From: Pelagibius litoralis | Lineage (GTDB): Bacteria > Pseudomonadota > Alphaproteobacteria > Kiloniellales > Kiloniellaceae | DNA length: 64,000 bases | Direction of reading: 5' to 3' | Assembly (NCBI RefSeq): GCF_011683915.1 | Contig: NZ_JAAQPH010000008.1 | Location: 124,001 to 188,000, forward strand | Shown: piece by piece, positions 50,480-60,120 of the stretch | Layout: each line of letters opens with the position of its first letter | How positions within the stretch are numbered: position 1 is the first letter of the stretch | Notes under the pieces: generated by a model | Databases searched by the model: none | What the model was told of the DNA's origin: nothing | What the model saw: the letters and a program-made list of their open reading frames with translations, nothing else | Made by a program: the position numbers and the translations under genes

Positions 50480-51949
50480 TCATGGTTCCGGAGGTCTCTG
50501 TACCAGGCCGCCTCTCGCCTTCTCGAAAGCACGTCCAATACGCAAGGCGAGCGGATCGTCGAAGCGCCGCACGACGACCTGCATCCCGGCGGGCAATCCG
50601 GCATCGGTCAGGCCGATCGGCAGGGAGAGGCTGGCCAGGTCGAGGAAATTCACGAAGCGGCCAAAGACATTAGGCGGCATGTCTTCGTCGACCTGATCGA
50701 CGGGGATAGAAACTTGGTGGCAGCCGGGCACGATGAGCGCGTCAAGCCGGTCCAACCGTTTGAGGAAGTCGGCCTGCGCGGCACGGCGCGTCTCCAGCAA
50801 TTCCATATAGGTGGGTGCCGATATCTCGCGGCCCCGCAGGATCCGCGCCCGAATAACCGGGTCCACGGGACTGTTCGTCGGCTCGGCGTAATGGCCGAGG
50901 TGCTTATAGCTCTCAACACTCATGATGTCCCCACCGCCGGCCAGATATTCTTCGATCGACAGTGGCAGGCGGATCTCCTCGACCCGGGCGCCAAGGCCCT
51001 CAAAATCCTTGAGCGCCTTGTCGAAAAGCAGCCGAACTGCCGGTTCCATAGAGGTGAGATCGTCTTCACCCAAAACGCCGAGCCTGAAGCCGTCGATGTC
51101 GCGCTCGATTGCCGCAAGGGGCGCAATTTGCGGCGCCTCTGCCGTCGCCGGGTCTCGCGGATCGAATCCGGCGAGCACCTCAAGAAGAACCGCAGCATCT
51201 CGGACCGAGCGCGTAAGCGGACCGACGCTATCGTGCGTCGGGCAAAGCGGCACCACGCCACCCCGGCCAATCAGGCCCGACGAGGTCTTCATGCCCACGA
51301 TCCCGTTCCAACAGGCCGGCGTCCGCACGGACCCGCCTGTGTCGGTGCCCAGCGCGGCCGGCGCGAGCCCGGCGGCCACCGCCACGGCCGAGCCGCTGCT
51401 CGACCCGCCCGGAACCCGGTGCGTCTCAAGGTCCCAAGGGTTCCAAGGAGTGCCCTTCACCGGATTGGTTCCCCAGCCGCCAAAGGCAAACTCGACCATC
51501 TGAGTCTTGCCCAGCACGATCATGCCGGCAGCTTCCAAGCGTTGTACGGCTGTTGCCGAGATGGCGGGCTTGCGATCCGTCAAGGCAAGCGAACCGGCCT
51601 CCGTCGGATGGCCGGCATAATCAAAAATGTCCTTGATGGCAATCGGTATGCCGTGAAGCGGGCCAGCCGCTCTACCGGCCACCCGGGCCGCATCGCTGGC
51701 CCTTGCCTCCTTCATCGCCTGTTCGGGATAAACGCTCACAAATCCATGAAGCTTGGTGTCGAGTTTTTCTATCCGGCTGAAATAAACCTCGACCAGAGCC
51801 TCTGACGTCACTCTCTCCTCAGCCAGGGCGGCCGACAGAGCCTCCATCGGCCGGAATGAAAGCTCAGAGTCAGGTAGCAGCTCTTCATTCTTCACGTCAG
51901 TACGACTTCCACCCGCGGTGTCAGCTTCCTCAACCTGCTTCACTTCCAC
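50480..51949 (-). CDS. Amidase (amidase-signature family)
   Basis: A 489-residue amidase with the Ser-cisSer-Lys triad: Lys106 in GIPIAIKD, the cis-Ser within GGSSSGSAVAVAAG (183-196), and nucleophile Ser207 in GTDTGGSVRTPA. It hydrolyses a carboxamide or amide bond in the cytoplasm. Two GTG starts are possible: 51949 abuts AAAGGA, whereas 51943 leaves a better spacing of about 5-6 bp, so translation may begin at the latter (two residues shorter). The first ~30 residues are acidic and not part of the fold. It sits 28 bp after an alpha/beta hydrolase in the catabolic run, suggesting sequential hydrolysis of the imported compound. Confidence 0.9.
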   Translation of the reverse strand: MEVKQVEEADTAGGSRTDVKNEELLPDSELSFRPMEALSAALAEERVTSEALVEVYFSRIEKLDTKLHGFVSVYPEQAMKEARASDAARVAGRAAGPLHGIPIAIKDIFDYAGHPTEAGSLALTDRKPAISATAVQRLEAAGMIVLGKTQMVEFAFGGWGTNPVKGTPWNPWDLETHRVPGGSSSGSAVAVAAGLAPAALGTDTGGSVRTPACWNGIVGMKTSSGLIGRGGVVPLCPTHDSVGPLTRSVRDAAVLLEVLAGFDPRDPATAEAPQIAPLAAIERDIDGFRLGVLGEDDLTSMEPAVRLLFDKALKDFEGLGARVEEIRLPLSIEEYLAGGGDIMSVESYKHLGHYAEPTNSPVDPVIRARILRGREISAPTYMELLETRRAAQADFLKRLDRLDALIVPGCHQVSIPVDQVDEDMPPNVFGRFVNFLDLASLSLPIGLTDAGLPAGMQVVVRRFDDPLALRIGRAFEKARGGLVQRPPEP

Positions 51950-51977
51950 TCCTTTACGACGCGCTACCGGAGATACT

Positions 51978-52919
51978 CTAAGCGGCGGACAGGTATTTCC
52001 CCATGTCGACTATGGTCTGATATGCGACCGACACCCTCATCGACCGCTGCAGAAAAATATGTGTGACGCCGGAAATCTGGCGCGCCATGACATTCTTTCC
52101 CTGGTCTCTCAAGGACTCGGCCAGTTTGATGGAATCGTCCCGCAGCAGATCATGTTCGGCATACACGACGAGGAAGTCGCTGCAGACCCCCTGGTGGCTA
52201 TGGACGGGGAAAACCAGAGGGTCACGCCGAGAGATGGCCCCCGGCGCATAGGTCTCAAGAATATCCAACAGGCGGGCCTTCGAACTTCCCAATACCGTGT
52301 TGTCGTATCGGCTGTAGCTGGGCAATCCAAAATCGCAGTCATATACGCCGCAGGCAAGGCCGGCTCTCTGGAAGTAGTCGGGCCCAAGTTCCTCCGCATA
52401 GGCGGTCAAGGTCGAGACTATGAGGTTTGCGCCCGCCGAGTATCCGGCTACGCTCCTGCACGGTCGGTCAGGGAAAAGTACCTTCGATATGTATTGAAAC
52501 GCCGAATACAGCTCATTGAGCTGCGTTGGAAACTGGGCCACCGGCGCTTTGGTATAACCAATCCCGACGACGGCACAACGCGCCGAATTAGCCAAGATCC
52601 GCATCAACCGCTCATACCCATCCAGGCTGCCTTCGTTCCAGCCGCCGCCATGAACCCAGACGATGTATCTGTCGGTCATGTCACCTTTCGGAAAAAACGT
52701 CCGCAGCTCGATGGACCTGTCCGCAACGACAATCATCTCACTCTTCACAAAGGCAACAGGCGGTTTCTCGGAACTCCAGTAGAGGCTCAGTTCGTCGTTG
52801 AGCGCCAGTTGCCCATCAGCCGCCAGAAGGTCGAAGTTTCGCTGCTCTAGAAAGGCAGCGTCATGCTCCAGCGCCGCGCGCATATCATCGTCAATGACGA
52901 ACGTGTCGGGTTGTATCAT
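51978..52919 (-). CDS. Alpha/beta hydrolase (carboxylesterase / kynurenine-formamidase-like)
   Basis: A 313-residue hydrolase of the HSL/fold-3 type. The oxyanion motif is WVHGGGWNEG, the nucleophile Ser lies in VAGYSAGANL (GxSxG), the acid is probably Asp in VVYAEHDLLRDD and the His is in SGVTHIFL. The N-terminal helix region (RAALEHDAAFLEQRNFDLLA) is typical of this class. It starts 1 bp after the ABC permease stop, so is cotranscribed. It may hydrolyse an ester or arylformamide; the substrate is unknown. Confidence 0.87.
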   Translation of the reverse strand: MIQPDTFVIDDDMRAALEHDAAFLEQRNFDLLAADGQLALNDELSLYWSSEKPPVAFVKSEMIVVADRSIELRTFFPKGDMTDRYIVWVHGGGWNEGSLDGYERLMRILANSARCAVVGIGYTKAPVAQFPTQLNELYSAFQYISKVLFPDRPCRSVAGYSAGANLIVSTLTAYAEELGPDYFQRAGLACGVYDCDFGLPSYSRYDNTVLGSSKARLLDILETYAPGAISRRDPLVFPVHSHQGVCSDFLVVYAEHDLLRDDSIKLAESLRDQGKNVMARQISGVTHIFLQRSMRVSVAYQTIVDMGKYLSAA

Positions 52920-52920
52920 G

Positions 52921-53760
52921 TCAACGTGCAGCCTTTTGAGTTCCGAAGGCCTTGTCGACGATCAGAATCACAGCGATGTTTATGACGATCATCAGAGACG
53001 AAACGGCGAATATGGCCGGACTGAATGACGTATTGCTTTGCTGGAACAGCCAGATCGAGAGCGGGAAGACGTCGATGGTGTAGAGAAAGTAGCTGAGCGT
53101 GAACTCATTGAAAGACAAGATAAAGACAAGAAGAACACCAGAGGACATACCGCCGCGGATGAGGGGCAGTATGATCTCTGTAAAGGCCCTGATGCTGGAG
53201 GCGCCGAGTGTCTTTGCCGCCTCCTGAAGGGAGGGATCGATCCCGTGCAACGCTGCGACGCAGTTTCGCATCATAAAGGGCAAACCAATGATCGAGTGAG
53301 CGACTACAATTTGGAATATTCCCAAGTCCAACCCACTCATGCTCACGATCACAAGCAGGGCAACGCCGAGGACGACGGTGGGGAAGATGATCGGTACACT
53401 AAGAAGCAGCTCTTCAACGACACGATGTCCGAGAAACCGGAACCGAACCAGCGCATAAGAAGCCGGCACCCCAGCGACAAGGCACACCAAGGATGTTGCT
53501 GCGGCGATAACAAAACTGGTCTCAAACGACTCCCGAAGGCGCGTGAAATCGTTCTGTTCATCGCTCACCATCGACCAAACATCGGCGTACCACCGTAGGC
53601 TCAACTCCGGTGGCGGAAACTGCAGGGTGGTGACTGATGTAAATGACATGGCCAGCACCATCGCAATTGGAAGCAAGAGCAGTAGCAACAAGAACCAGGT
53701 CAGAGCCTTGATGACCGTGGCTTCCACGCCCGCGCGGCCGATGGATGTGTTTTCATCCAT
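52921..53760 (-). CDS. ABC transporter permease, PotC-type (second system)
   Basis: A 279-residue permease with about six membrane helices; the EAA loop is LQEAAKTLGASSIRAFTEII. The ATG at 53760 (MDENTSIGRAGVEATV) is chosen because AGAGGAG lies 7 bp upstream; a longer frame to 53793 would overlap the partner permease more. The real overlap with the upstream stop is 8 bp. It forms the membrane channel with the 53753-54667 permease. Confidence 0.9.
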   Translation of the reverse strand: MDENTSIGRAGVEATVIKALTWFLLLLLLLPIAMVLAMSFTSVTTLQFPPPELSLRWYADVWSMVSDEQNDFTRLRESFETSFVIAAATSLVCLVAGVPASYALVRFRFLGHRVVEELLLSVPIIFPTVVLGVALLVIVSMSGLDLGIFQIVVAHSIIGLPFMMRNCVAALHGIDPSLQEAAKTLGASSIRAFTEIILPLIRGGMSSGVLLVFILSFNEFTLSYFLYTIDVFPLSIWLFQQSNTSFSPAIFAVSSLMIVINIAVILIVDKAFGTQKAAR

Positions 53761-54667
53761 GGCTATTCTCCTCTGTGGAAACGCGGCGGCCAATCACATT
53801 CTGCAAGGCCTGCACGGTCAGCGCGAAAGCAATCAGGATCACCGAAAGCGCGGACCCCATTGGCCAATTCAACAGGACGCCCATTTGATCTCTGATGACC
53901 AGGGCCAGCGTCGTCACTTTCAGTCCTCCTAAAAGAAGGGGGACCACGAATGCGCCGGTATTGAAACCGAAGACAAGGACCAGCCCAGCGGCAATACCCG
54001 GCCAGGCCAGTGGCAGGATGACGTTGGTGTAGACCTTGGCGCGGGACGCGCCCAAGACGCTCGCAGCTTCTTCAAGGCTCAGCGGTATGGCTTTCAGCGA
54101 TGCAACCATCGGCAGGACAGCCAGCGGGACCGTGGTCTGGATTAACCCGAGCAATACACCGGTTCGATTGAAGAGGAGCGCCAGTGGGCGCTCGACATCC
54201 AAGATCGCTCCTACGATTTGGTTAGCCAATCCGTCGGGGCCTAGGATCGCGACCCATCCGAAGCTCTGAACAAGTAGGCTGACCAGCATCGGCAGCATGA
54301 TGCAGATCAGGACCATTCGCCTTGCCACTTCAGACCTGGTCCTTGCCATGAAAAGCGCAACCGGGAAGGAGATCACCGAGGTGATCACAGCGCTCAAGAG
54401 AGCGAGCCACAGCGTATCGGCCAGTATGTTGACAAAGTAAGGATCGGCCAGTGCGACATAGCTATCGAAGCTCCAGTCCGACCATTCGGCGTTCTTCCGA
54501 CCAAAGCTCATCCGTAAGACAGCTAGGCCACAAACCGTGAGCAGACCGACAAGGAACGAGGCCGGCAACAACAGCATCGTCACCGTCCTTAGTTTGGACC
54601 GCGACGGGCTACTCACTGCCGTTTGCGCTCCTGCGCTGCGTTGCCGATTCGAGACAAGCGCGGTCAC
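53753..54667 (-). CDS. ABC transporter permease, PotB-type (second system)
   Basis: A 304-residue permease; about six hydrophobic helices after a short polar N-terminus, EAA loop LEEAASVLGASRAKVYTNVI. The start is the GTG at 54667, overlapping the ATPase stop by 4 bp (GTGA), which signals translational coupling. The spermidine/putrescine/iron-type importer is inferred from its neighbours. Confidence 0.9.
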   Translation of the reverse strand: MTALVSNRQRSAGAQTAVSSPSRSKLRTVTMLLLPASFLVGLLTVCGLAVLRMSFGRKNAEWSDWSFDSYVALADPYFVNILADTLWLALLSAVITSVISFPVALFMARTRSEVARRMVLICIMLPMLVSLLVQSFGWVAILGPDGLANQIVGAILDVERPLALLFNRTGVLLGLIQTTVPLAVLPMVASLKAIPLSLEEAASVLGASRAKVYTNVILPLAWPGIAAGLVLVFGFNTGAFVVPLLLGGLKVTTLALVIRDQMGVLLNWPMGSALSVILIAFALTVQALQNVIGRRVSTEENSHG

Positions 54668-55797
54668 GATCTGAGCATCCTTGCGCGCCCCTGCTTGATC
54701 TTCAGCCAGATCTTCGCCCCCACACCGCAGACAACCGCTGTGTTCTCCGTGCTTCTCGTCAGCACCTCCTGACCGTCACTCAGGCAAATGCGCGAACGGT
54801 AAAATCCCGAGCTAAATTGCGTTTCTGAAATTCGCCCGGACAGACCGGGGCCGTTCGGCTCGAGCGTCATCAACTCGACATGCTCCGGGCGAACCATAAC
54901 CGAGCCGCCCTCCCGCCGCCCCGAGATCTCGTCGGCAACGACCAGACTGCCGTCGGCTATATGGACCGTTCTGGAACCGTCACTCCAAACCCCTACGGAA
55001 CCAGCCTCCAAAAAATTCATGTCGCCAAGAAAGGTGGCAACGAAGCGATTACCCGGCCTTTCATAAACCTCCTCCGGCGTACCCACCTGCACGACTTTGC
55101 CGGCTTCCATAATCACAATGCGATCAGACATCGCCGACGCCGTCTCTTGATCATGGGTCACGTAAACAGCAGCAACATTGAGGCTTTTTTGAATACTGCG
55201 AAGTTCCACAGCCATGTAGTCGCGCAAACGGCGGTCAAGCGCGGCCATAGGTTCATCGAACAGGACTAACGATGGTTCGGTGGCCAGCGTCCGCGCCAAT
55301 GCGACCCGTTGGAGCTGACCGCCGCTGAGTTGGCTCGGCATGCGGGCGCCATATTCTGCTGCCGGCAAGTGCACGAGATCGAGCACCTCTTCGACCTTTT
55401 GATCGATTGTCCGGCGCTCGACCCCTTTCATACGCAGCCCAAAGGCGACATTCTTGTGAACCGACATATGGGGGAAAATAGCCAGTGACTGGAAAACCAG
55501 CCCAATATTTCTGCGATGCGGCGGTTGTCCGTTTACGCTCTTTCCGAAAACCTCTATGTCGCCCCCTGTCGGTTCGTCGAGACCGGCAATCAAGCGCATT
55601 GTCGTGGTTTTTCCGCAACCGGATGGGCCGAGAATGGAAACGATTTCGCCCGGATAGACATCGAGGCTTAGGTCATCAACAGCAACGATTCTGCCGCTGC
55701 CGAATGTTCGGGATATGTTTTGCAACCGAAGTACAGGCAGGTTTTCACCCGATATCGTTGGATCGCTATCCATTAGTGTCGTGTTCGTAGCCAGCAT
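54664..55797 (-). CDS. ABC transporter ATP-binding protein, PotA-type (second system)
   Basis: A 377-residue ATPase: Walker A GPSGCGKTT, signature QLSGGQLQRVALARTL, Walker B LVLFDEPMAALD, switch VYVTHDQETASAM; C-terminal ~110 residues form the TOBE-like domain. It starts MLATNTTLMDSDPTISGEN, 67 bp after the binding-protein gene. It differs from the first PotA copy at 16444 throughout, so the two importers are not a recent duplication. Confidence 0.9.
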   Translation of the reverse strand: MLATNTTLMDSDPTISGENLPVLRLQNISRTFGSGRIVAVDDLSLDVYPGEIVSILGPSGCGKTTTMRLIAGLDEPTGGDIEVFGKSVNGQPPHRRNIGLVFQSLAIFPHMSVHKNVAFGLRMKGVERRTIDQKVEEVLDLVHLPAAEYGARMPSQLSGGQLQRVALARTLATEPSLVLFDEPMAALDRRLRDYMAVELRSIQKSLNVAAVYVTHDQETASAMSDRIVIMEAGKVVQVGTPEEVYERPGNRFVATFLGDMNFLEAGSVGVWSDGSRTVHIADGSLVVADEISGRREGGSVMVRPEHVELMTLEPNGPGLSGRISETQFSSGFYRSRICLSDGQEVLTRSTENTAVVCGVGAKIWLKIKQGRARMLRS

Positions 55798-55864
55798 GCG
55801 ATGAGCCCAGTTTCTTTTGAGAATTCAGGCCGAGGAGTTTCCCCCTCGGCCTGCCTGTTGGTTG

Positions 55865-56968
55865 TCACCCGCCGACAGCGTTGGTGTAGCGCTTAATCCA
55901 GTCCTCGCGGACGCTTGCCAGATAGGCGCTATCGACCTGAACTGTTCTATTCTTGATGACCTCGGGTGATGGCACGTTGGGATTGTTTCTCGCAGAGTCG
56001 GAGAGAACAGCGTCCTGATTGACTGGCCCGTACCAGACTTCTTCCGCCATCGTGCCTTGCACTTTCGAATCAAGCGCGAAATCGTAGAGGGCGTGAATGA
56101 CTTCCGAATCACCGGGATGGCCCTTTGGTGCGACCATGTACTGCAGGTCAACGAAGAACCCTTCCTCGAGATCATAGGTTCCGCTGAGATTGTAACCCGG
56201 ATCACGGATGAACTTCGACACCACAAGCGGCGAGTACACACCACCGGCATTGAGCGATTTCGAGCGAAAAAGGTCAGCCAGCTGATTTGGGTTGGTGGAA
56301 ATTGTCAGCAGACGGTCTTTCAGCTCGCCGAGAAGCTTAAAGCCAGGTTCCGGGTCACTAAAGGCATCCCCGCCTGCGAGCTTTGTCGCAACAATGACAA
56401 GCTCCATCGCGGCGAGGTTCTTTGCTTGCGGCACAAAGATCTTGTCCTTGTTGGCATCATCCCAAAGCACGCCATAGGATGTCGGCGGCGACGCATAGGC
56501 GTTCGTGTTGTACAGGAGGCCATCGCTCCACAGGAAGTAGCCGACACCAAACCCGTCTGCTCCAGTTTGGTGCTTGGCGGCCACGCGCTCGATGTTCGGG
56601 ATTTCCGTCAGGTTCGGCTTCGCCAGCAAGTCGGCCTCTACCAGCGCATTTGCGCCAAAGCCGGACAAGATCACCACGTCGTACTGCGGACGGGCGGCCG
56701 ATGCTTTGATTTTAGCGATCATATCCGACGTTGTACCGGTCAGATCGGCAATGATGCGCGCGCCGGTCTTTTTTTCGAACGGCTTGAGAATATTGCGGAC
56801 CGCCGCCTGTCCGGTTGCGTCAGACCAGGTAAGAACCCGAAGTTCCTTGCCCGAGAATTCGGCGGCAGAAGCGCGACGAACCCATGGGGCCTGCAGCGCG
56901 GCAGCGGCAGCAGCCGTTCCAGCCAGAACGGTCCTACGCGAAATAGGCTTGTTCATTGTTTTTTTCAT
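55865..56968 (-). CDS. Extracellular solute-binding protein, PotD/AfuA-type, Tat-exported
   Basis: A 367-residue periplasmic binding protein. The start at ATG 56968 has GGGAGA upstream and gives a twin-arginine signal (KPISRRTVLAGTAAAAA) ending near RRASAAE; longer frames are rejected. The mature part contains LRVLTWSDATGQAAVRNILK and YDVVILSGFGANALVEADL, seen in spermidine/putrescine or Fe(III)-type SBPs. It starts 85 bp after the M24 gene and serves the ATPase and permeases downstream. The ligand is unknown. Confidence 0.88.
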   Translation of the reverse strand: MKKTMNKPISRRTVLAGTAAAAAALQAPWVRRASAAEFSGKELRVLTWSDATGQAAVRNILKPFEKKTGARIIADLTGTTSDMIAKIKASAARPQYDVVILSGFGANALVEADLLAKPNLTEIPNIERVAAKHQTGADGFGVGYFLWSDGLLYNTNAYASPPTSYGVLWDDANKDKIFVPQAKNLAAMELVIVATKLAGGDAFSDPEPGFKLLGELKDRLLTISTNPNQLADLFRSKSLNAGGVYSPLVVSKFIRDPGYNLSGTYDLEEGFFVDLQYMVAPKGHPGDSEVIHALYDFALDSKVQGTMAEEVWYGPVNQDAVLSDSARNNPNVPSPEVIKNRTVQVDSAYLASVREDWIKRYTNAVGG

Positions 56969-57053
56969 ATCAGATCTCCCTGTTGATGGTCTTGCGGGCA
57001 CGATCGCCCCCGGCAGTAGTTCCAGTGTCCAACTCTCTGCTTCCCGGCACCTG

Positions 57054-58190
57054 TTATTTGACCAGAAGCTCCCGTGCATTGGACGGCGTGAGACACTCGA
57101 TTCCGCTATCCGTGATCACCACGGTCTCGCTGATACCGAATCCAGACGCCAGCGCGAGCATGTGAAAGACCATTCCTTGCTTGATCTCCCAGTCATCTTG
57201 TTCGTTGAAGTCGAGCGCTTCCCATTCCGCCGTGCGTGGCGGGAAGCCGATGCCAGTGGAATAGCCGCTGCGATTGAAGTAGTCGGGTCGAATTTTGCGG
57301 ATTGGCGCCCGCACCAGGGCATCAACCTCGCGCGCCGAAGCTCCGGGCTTCATGGCGGCGAGCGCCGCGTCCTGCGCGGCGATCACGATGTCAGTCGCCG
57401 CTTTTACCTGATCGCTTGGCGGCCCCATCGAAATGGTACGCATCTGGGTGGCATGATAGCGCTCAACACAGCCGTATAGCTCCAGAAGGACCAACTCACC
57501 CCGCCGGATAACCTTTGGTCCCCAGTTCGCATGGCAGACATCGTAGCGATAGCCGGACATGATGTGATGTGGCAGCCCGGTGTACTCGCAACCCGCCGCG
57601 ACTCCGGCATGAAAGACAGCCGCTGCGACATCTGCTTCCGTAACGCCGTTGGCGATAGCTTCCGCAGCCGCGCGTTGCTCGACTTCGGCAATAGCGCCCG
57701 CCTGACGGAGATAACGAACCTCGACCTCCGACTTGATCAGCCTGACATGGTCGACCAGGAGACTGGCATCGACAATCATGTGCGCCGACAAGCCGGCAAC
57801 CAGCCCCTCAGCAACGGCAGCGGTCAGAAACCAGGACCGCTTTTCCAAGCCGATCGTCTTACCCTGCCCTCCCGCTGCGCGCAGCAGATCGAGCGTTTTC
57901 TCCACAACATCATCGCCTTCTTTCCAAGTTTCCGCCCCCGGAAGCCAGGAATACTCGTCCACGTTGCCGCGTTCCAGATAGCGCAGCAACAGCTGTGGAT
58001 CCGAATGAGGAGTGAGAACTACGGCCTGATAGGCAAAGTAACCGGAAGTCTGGTGCCCCGTGAGATAATAGATGTTCTCGGGTGAATGGATCAAAAGCAC
58101 ATCGATTCCGCGCTCGCCCATTTCCTCCTGCACGCGCCGAACCCGGCCCCGAAACTCGCCGGTAGAAAATGCCTGTCGATTGCCTGTCAT
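57054..58190 (-). CDS. M24 (creatinase/ectoine-hydrolase-like) pita-bread-fold hydrolase
   Basis: A 378-residue protein with a creatinase N-terminal domain (~1-140, including SPENIYYLTGHQTSGYFAYQ) and a pita-bread C-terminal domain. The usual metal ligands of Xaa-Pro peptidases appear lost: LLELYGCVERYHATQMRT replaces the D...D pattern, and GYSTGIGFPP replaces the GHG...H motif. RYHxxxxRT is the arrangement of creatinase and ectoine hydrolase (DoeA)-like enzymes, which work without metal and use His. It probably opens a C-N bond in a small cyclic or guanidino compound. ATG 58190 directly follows the TRAP permease stop (TAG-ATG). Confidence 0.82.
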   Translation of the reverse strand: MTGNRQAFSTGEFRGRVRRVQEEMGERGIDVLLIHSPENIYYLTGHQTSGYFAYQAVVLTPHSDPQLLLRYLERGNVDEYSWLPGAETWKEGDDVVEKTLDLLRAAGGQGKTIGLEKRSWFLTAAVAEGLVAGLSAHMIVDASLLVDHVRLIKSEVEVRYLRQAGAIAEVEQRAAAEAIANGVTEADVAAAVFHAGVAAGCEYTGLPHHIMSGYRYDVCHANWGPKVIRRGELVLLELYGCVERYHATQMRTISMGPPSDQVKAATDIVIAAQDAALAAMKPGASAREVDALVRAPIRKIRPDYFNRSGYSTGIGFPPRTAEWEALDFNEQDDWEIKQGMVFHMLALASGFGISETVVITDSGIECLTPSNARELLVK

Positions 58191-59498
58191 CTATTCGATT
58201 CCTAGTACCAGCCGTGGCAGCCAAAGCGACAGGGCGGGAATAAAAGTGGTGAGAAGAAGAACTGGCAAGTAGCCAAACACAACAAAGACCAGAGACGGCT
58301 TGAGCATCTTCTGCAGTGGTACCTGACCGATCCGGGCGCCGAAGTAGAGAAGTGGGGCCGTGGGCGGAGTGATGTTCCCCATGCCCAGATTGACGCCGAT
58401 AATCGCCGCGAAATGCACCGGGTGGACGCCGATTTCCTGGGTGATGGGAATCAAGATCGGCGTGGCCAGCAGCAGGCCACTGAAATCATCCATCAGCATG
58501 CCGAGGATGACGAGAAAGAGATTGATCATCAGCAAGATCAGAAGCGGATCTTCTGTAATCGAGAGCAGCGTTTCGACAATCTGCTGCGGCACCCCTTCCA
58601 TTGTGAAAAGTCGGCTGAGCATGACGGCAAAGAACACCAGGACCATGACGACGCCGACCGTGGTTCCGGCATTGTGTCCGATCCGCCAGAGGTCCTTCAT
58701 CTTGATGTCGCGATAGATCACTACGCCGATCACAAGGGCATAGGCGACAGCGACAGCCGCCGCTTCGGTCGGCGTCGCAAAGCCACCGTAGATCACGGTC
58801 AAAATGAGGATGGGCATAACCAGCGCAAGTGTCGACCGTTTACCCTTTTCCGCCACATCCAGAATGATTTCGCGCGGCGGTGCGGGATCCGGTTGTTGGA
58901 TCGGCATAGAGCGGGTCAGGAAGAAGTTCCAGAAACTGAACAAGAAGACGAGAATTGCCGCAGGTAGGATCGGCGCAAGAAAGCAAGCCGCGATCGACGT
59001 TCCGGATATCCAACCATATACGATCTGGGCCGAACTTGGCGGGATCAGAAGGGCAAGAACAGACGAATTCGCGACGAGGGCGGCAGCATAACCACGGTCA
59101 TAGCCGCGTTCGACCATGCGCGGCACCATGATGGTCCCCATTGCCGCAACCGCCGAGGATGCCGTGCCCGATATCGCCCCGAACACGGCGGTTACGACAA
59201 CGACAACAACACCCAGACCGCCCTTCAGGCGACCGAAGATACTATCGCAAAAGTCAACGAGCCGACTGGCCAGACTGCCAGTGCTCATAATTTCACCGAC
59301 CAGGATGAACAGCGGCATCGCGAGCAGAATGATCGATGAAGTTTTGTTGAAGCCTGCCGCCACCAGGAAGTTGCTGGAACCATAATCGCCGACAACGAAA
59401 AGGAATATGACCGTGGCACCGAACGACATCGGAACCGGGACGCCGATCACGAGAAACAGCACAAGCAGGCTGATGGCCAGGAGGATGATCGGTTCCAT
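58191..59498 (-). CDS. TRAP transporter large permease (DctM-type, second system)
   Basis: A 435-residue polytopic membrane protein of the DctM family. Typical segments: LVDFCDSIFGRLKGGLGVVV, FGAISGTASSAVAAMGTIMV and LGMGNITPPTAPLLYFG. It starts 6 bp after the small permease and ends directly at the M24 start. The protein completes a second TRAP importer with the two genes upstream. Confidence 0.93.
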   Translation of the reverse strand: MEPIILLAISLLVLFLVIGVPVPMSFGATVIFLFVVGDYGSSNFLVAAGFNKTSSIILLAMPLFILVGEIMSTGSLASRLVDFCDSIFGRLKGGLGVVVVVVTAVFGAISGTASSAVAAMGTIMVPRMVERGYDRGYAAALVANSSVLALLIPPSSAQIVYGWISGTSIAACFLAPILPAAILVFLFSFWNFFLTRSMPIQQPDPAPPREIILDVAEKGKRSTLALVMPILILTVIYGGFATPTEAAAVAVAYALVIGVVIYRDIKMKDLWRIGHNAGTTVGVVMVLVFFAVMLSRLFTMEGVPQQIVETLLSITEDPLLILLMINLFLVILGMLMDDFSGLLLATPILIPITQEIGVHPVHFAAIIGVNLGMGNITPPTAPLLYFGARIGQVPLQKMLKPSLVFVVFGYLPVLLLTTFIPALSLWLPRLVLGIE

Positions 59499-59504
59499 CA
59501 GCGT

Positions 59505-60014
59505 TCACCCAGCAGAGGCAGTACGAATGCCGAGCACGCGCAGCAGATTGTCGACAAATTCGATAGCGAAATAGAAAGCCATGAGCCCAAGCCCGACGAA
59601 CATAGAGGCATGAGCCCAATAGAGCGGCGCCTGGAGTTCCAGGGATCTCGGCTGAAGTCTCAAGCTCCACTGAAAATACTGGAAGGTCCAGACCGTCGCC
59701 CAAACAGCAACCACCACCGTGATCGCGTTGGCCAAAACCTTGATCCAATTGCGGGCAACCTGGCCCGCAATCACCATCTCCATCAAGCTCGCCGAAATGT
59801 GAGAGCGTTCATAGGCACCGTAAGCTCCCCCAATAAAATAGGTCCAGACCGCGGAATAGACGGCAATTTCTTCAAGGCCGTGCATTGGGATCACGAGGAA
59901 GTAGCGGACAACGATCTGAACAATGACGACCACAGAAAAAAGGGTGCAGGTGATCACGAGTGTCAGGCGTTTCAAGAACAGCTTGAAATGCCAGATGCGC
60001 GCCAGGAGTAGCAT
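59505..60014 (-). CDS. TRAP transporter small permease (DctQ-type, second system)
   Basis: A 169-residue four-helix membrane protein. ATG 60014 (MLLLARIWHFKLFLKRL) has AAGGAA 5-6 bp upstream and is preferred to ATG 60038 and to a longer frame. The DctQ block VIPMHGLEEIAVYSAVWTYF is clear. It lies 106 bp after the binding-protein gene. Confidence 0.9.
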   Translation of the reverse strand: MLLLARIWHFKLFLKRLTLVITCTLFSVVVIVQIVVRYFLVIPMHGLEEIAVYSAVWTYFIGGAYGAYERSHISASLMEMVIAGQVARNWIKVLANAITVVVAVWATVWTFQYFQWSLRLQPRSLELQAPLYWAHASMFVGLGLMAFYFAIEFVDNLLRVLGIRTASAG

Positions 60015-60120
60015 CGTCGTTCCTTTTGAATCATGCATATCGGCCCGTCGCGTTCCGGCGGAGTTTTCGGGAGGGCGAAGGTGCGGGATCGCTGCAATCC
60101 GATCCCGCACCGCGATGCGA

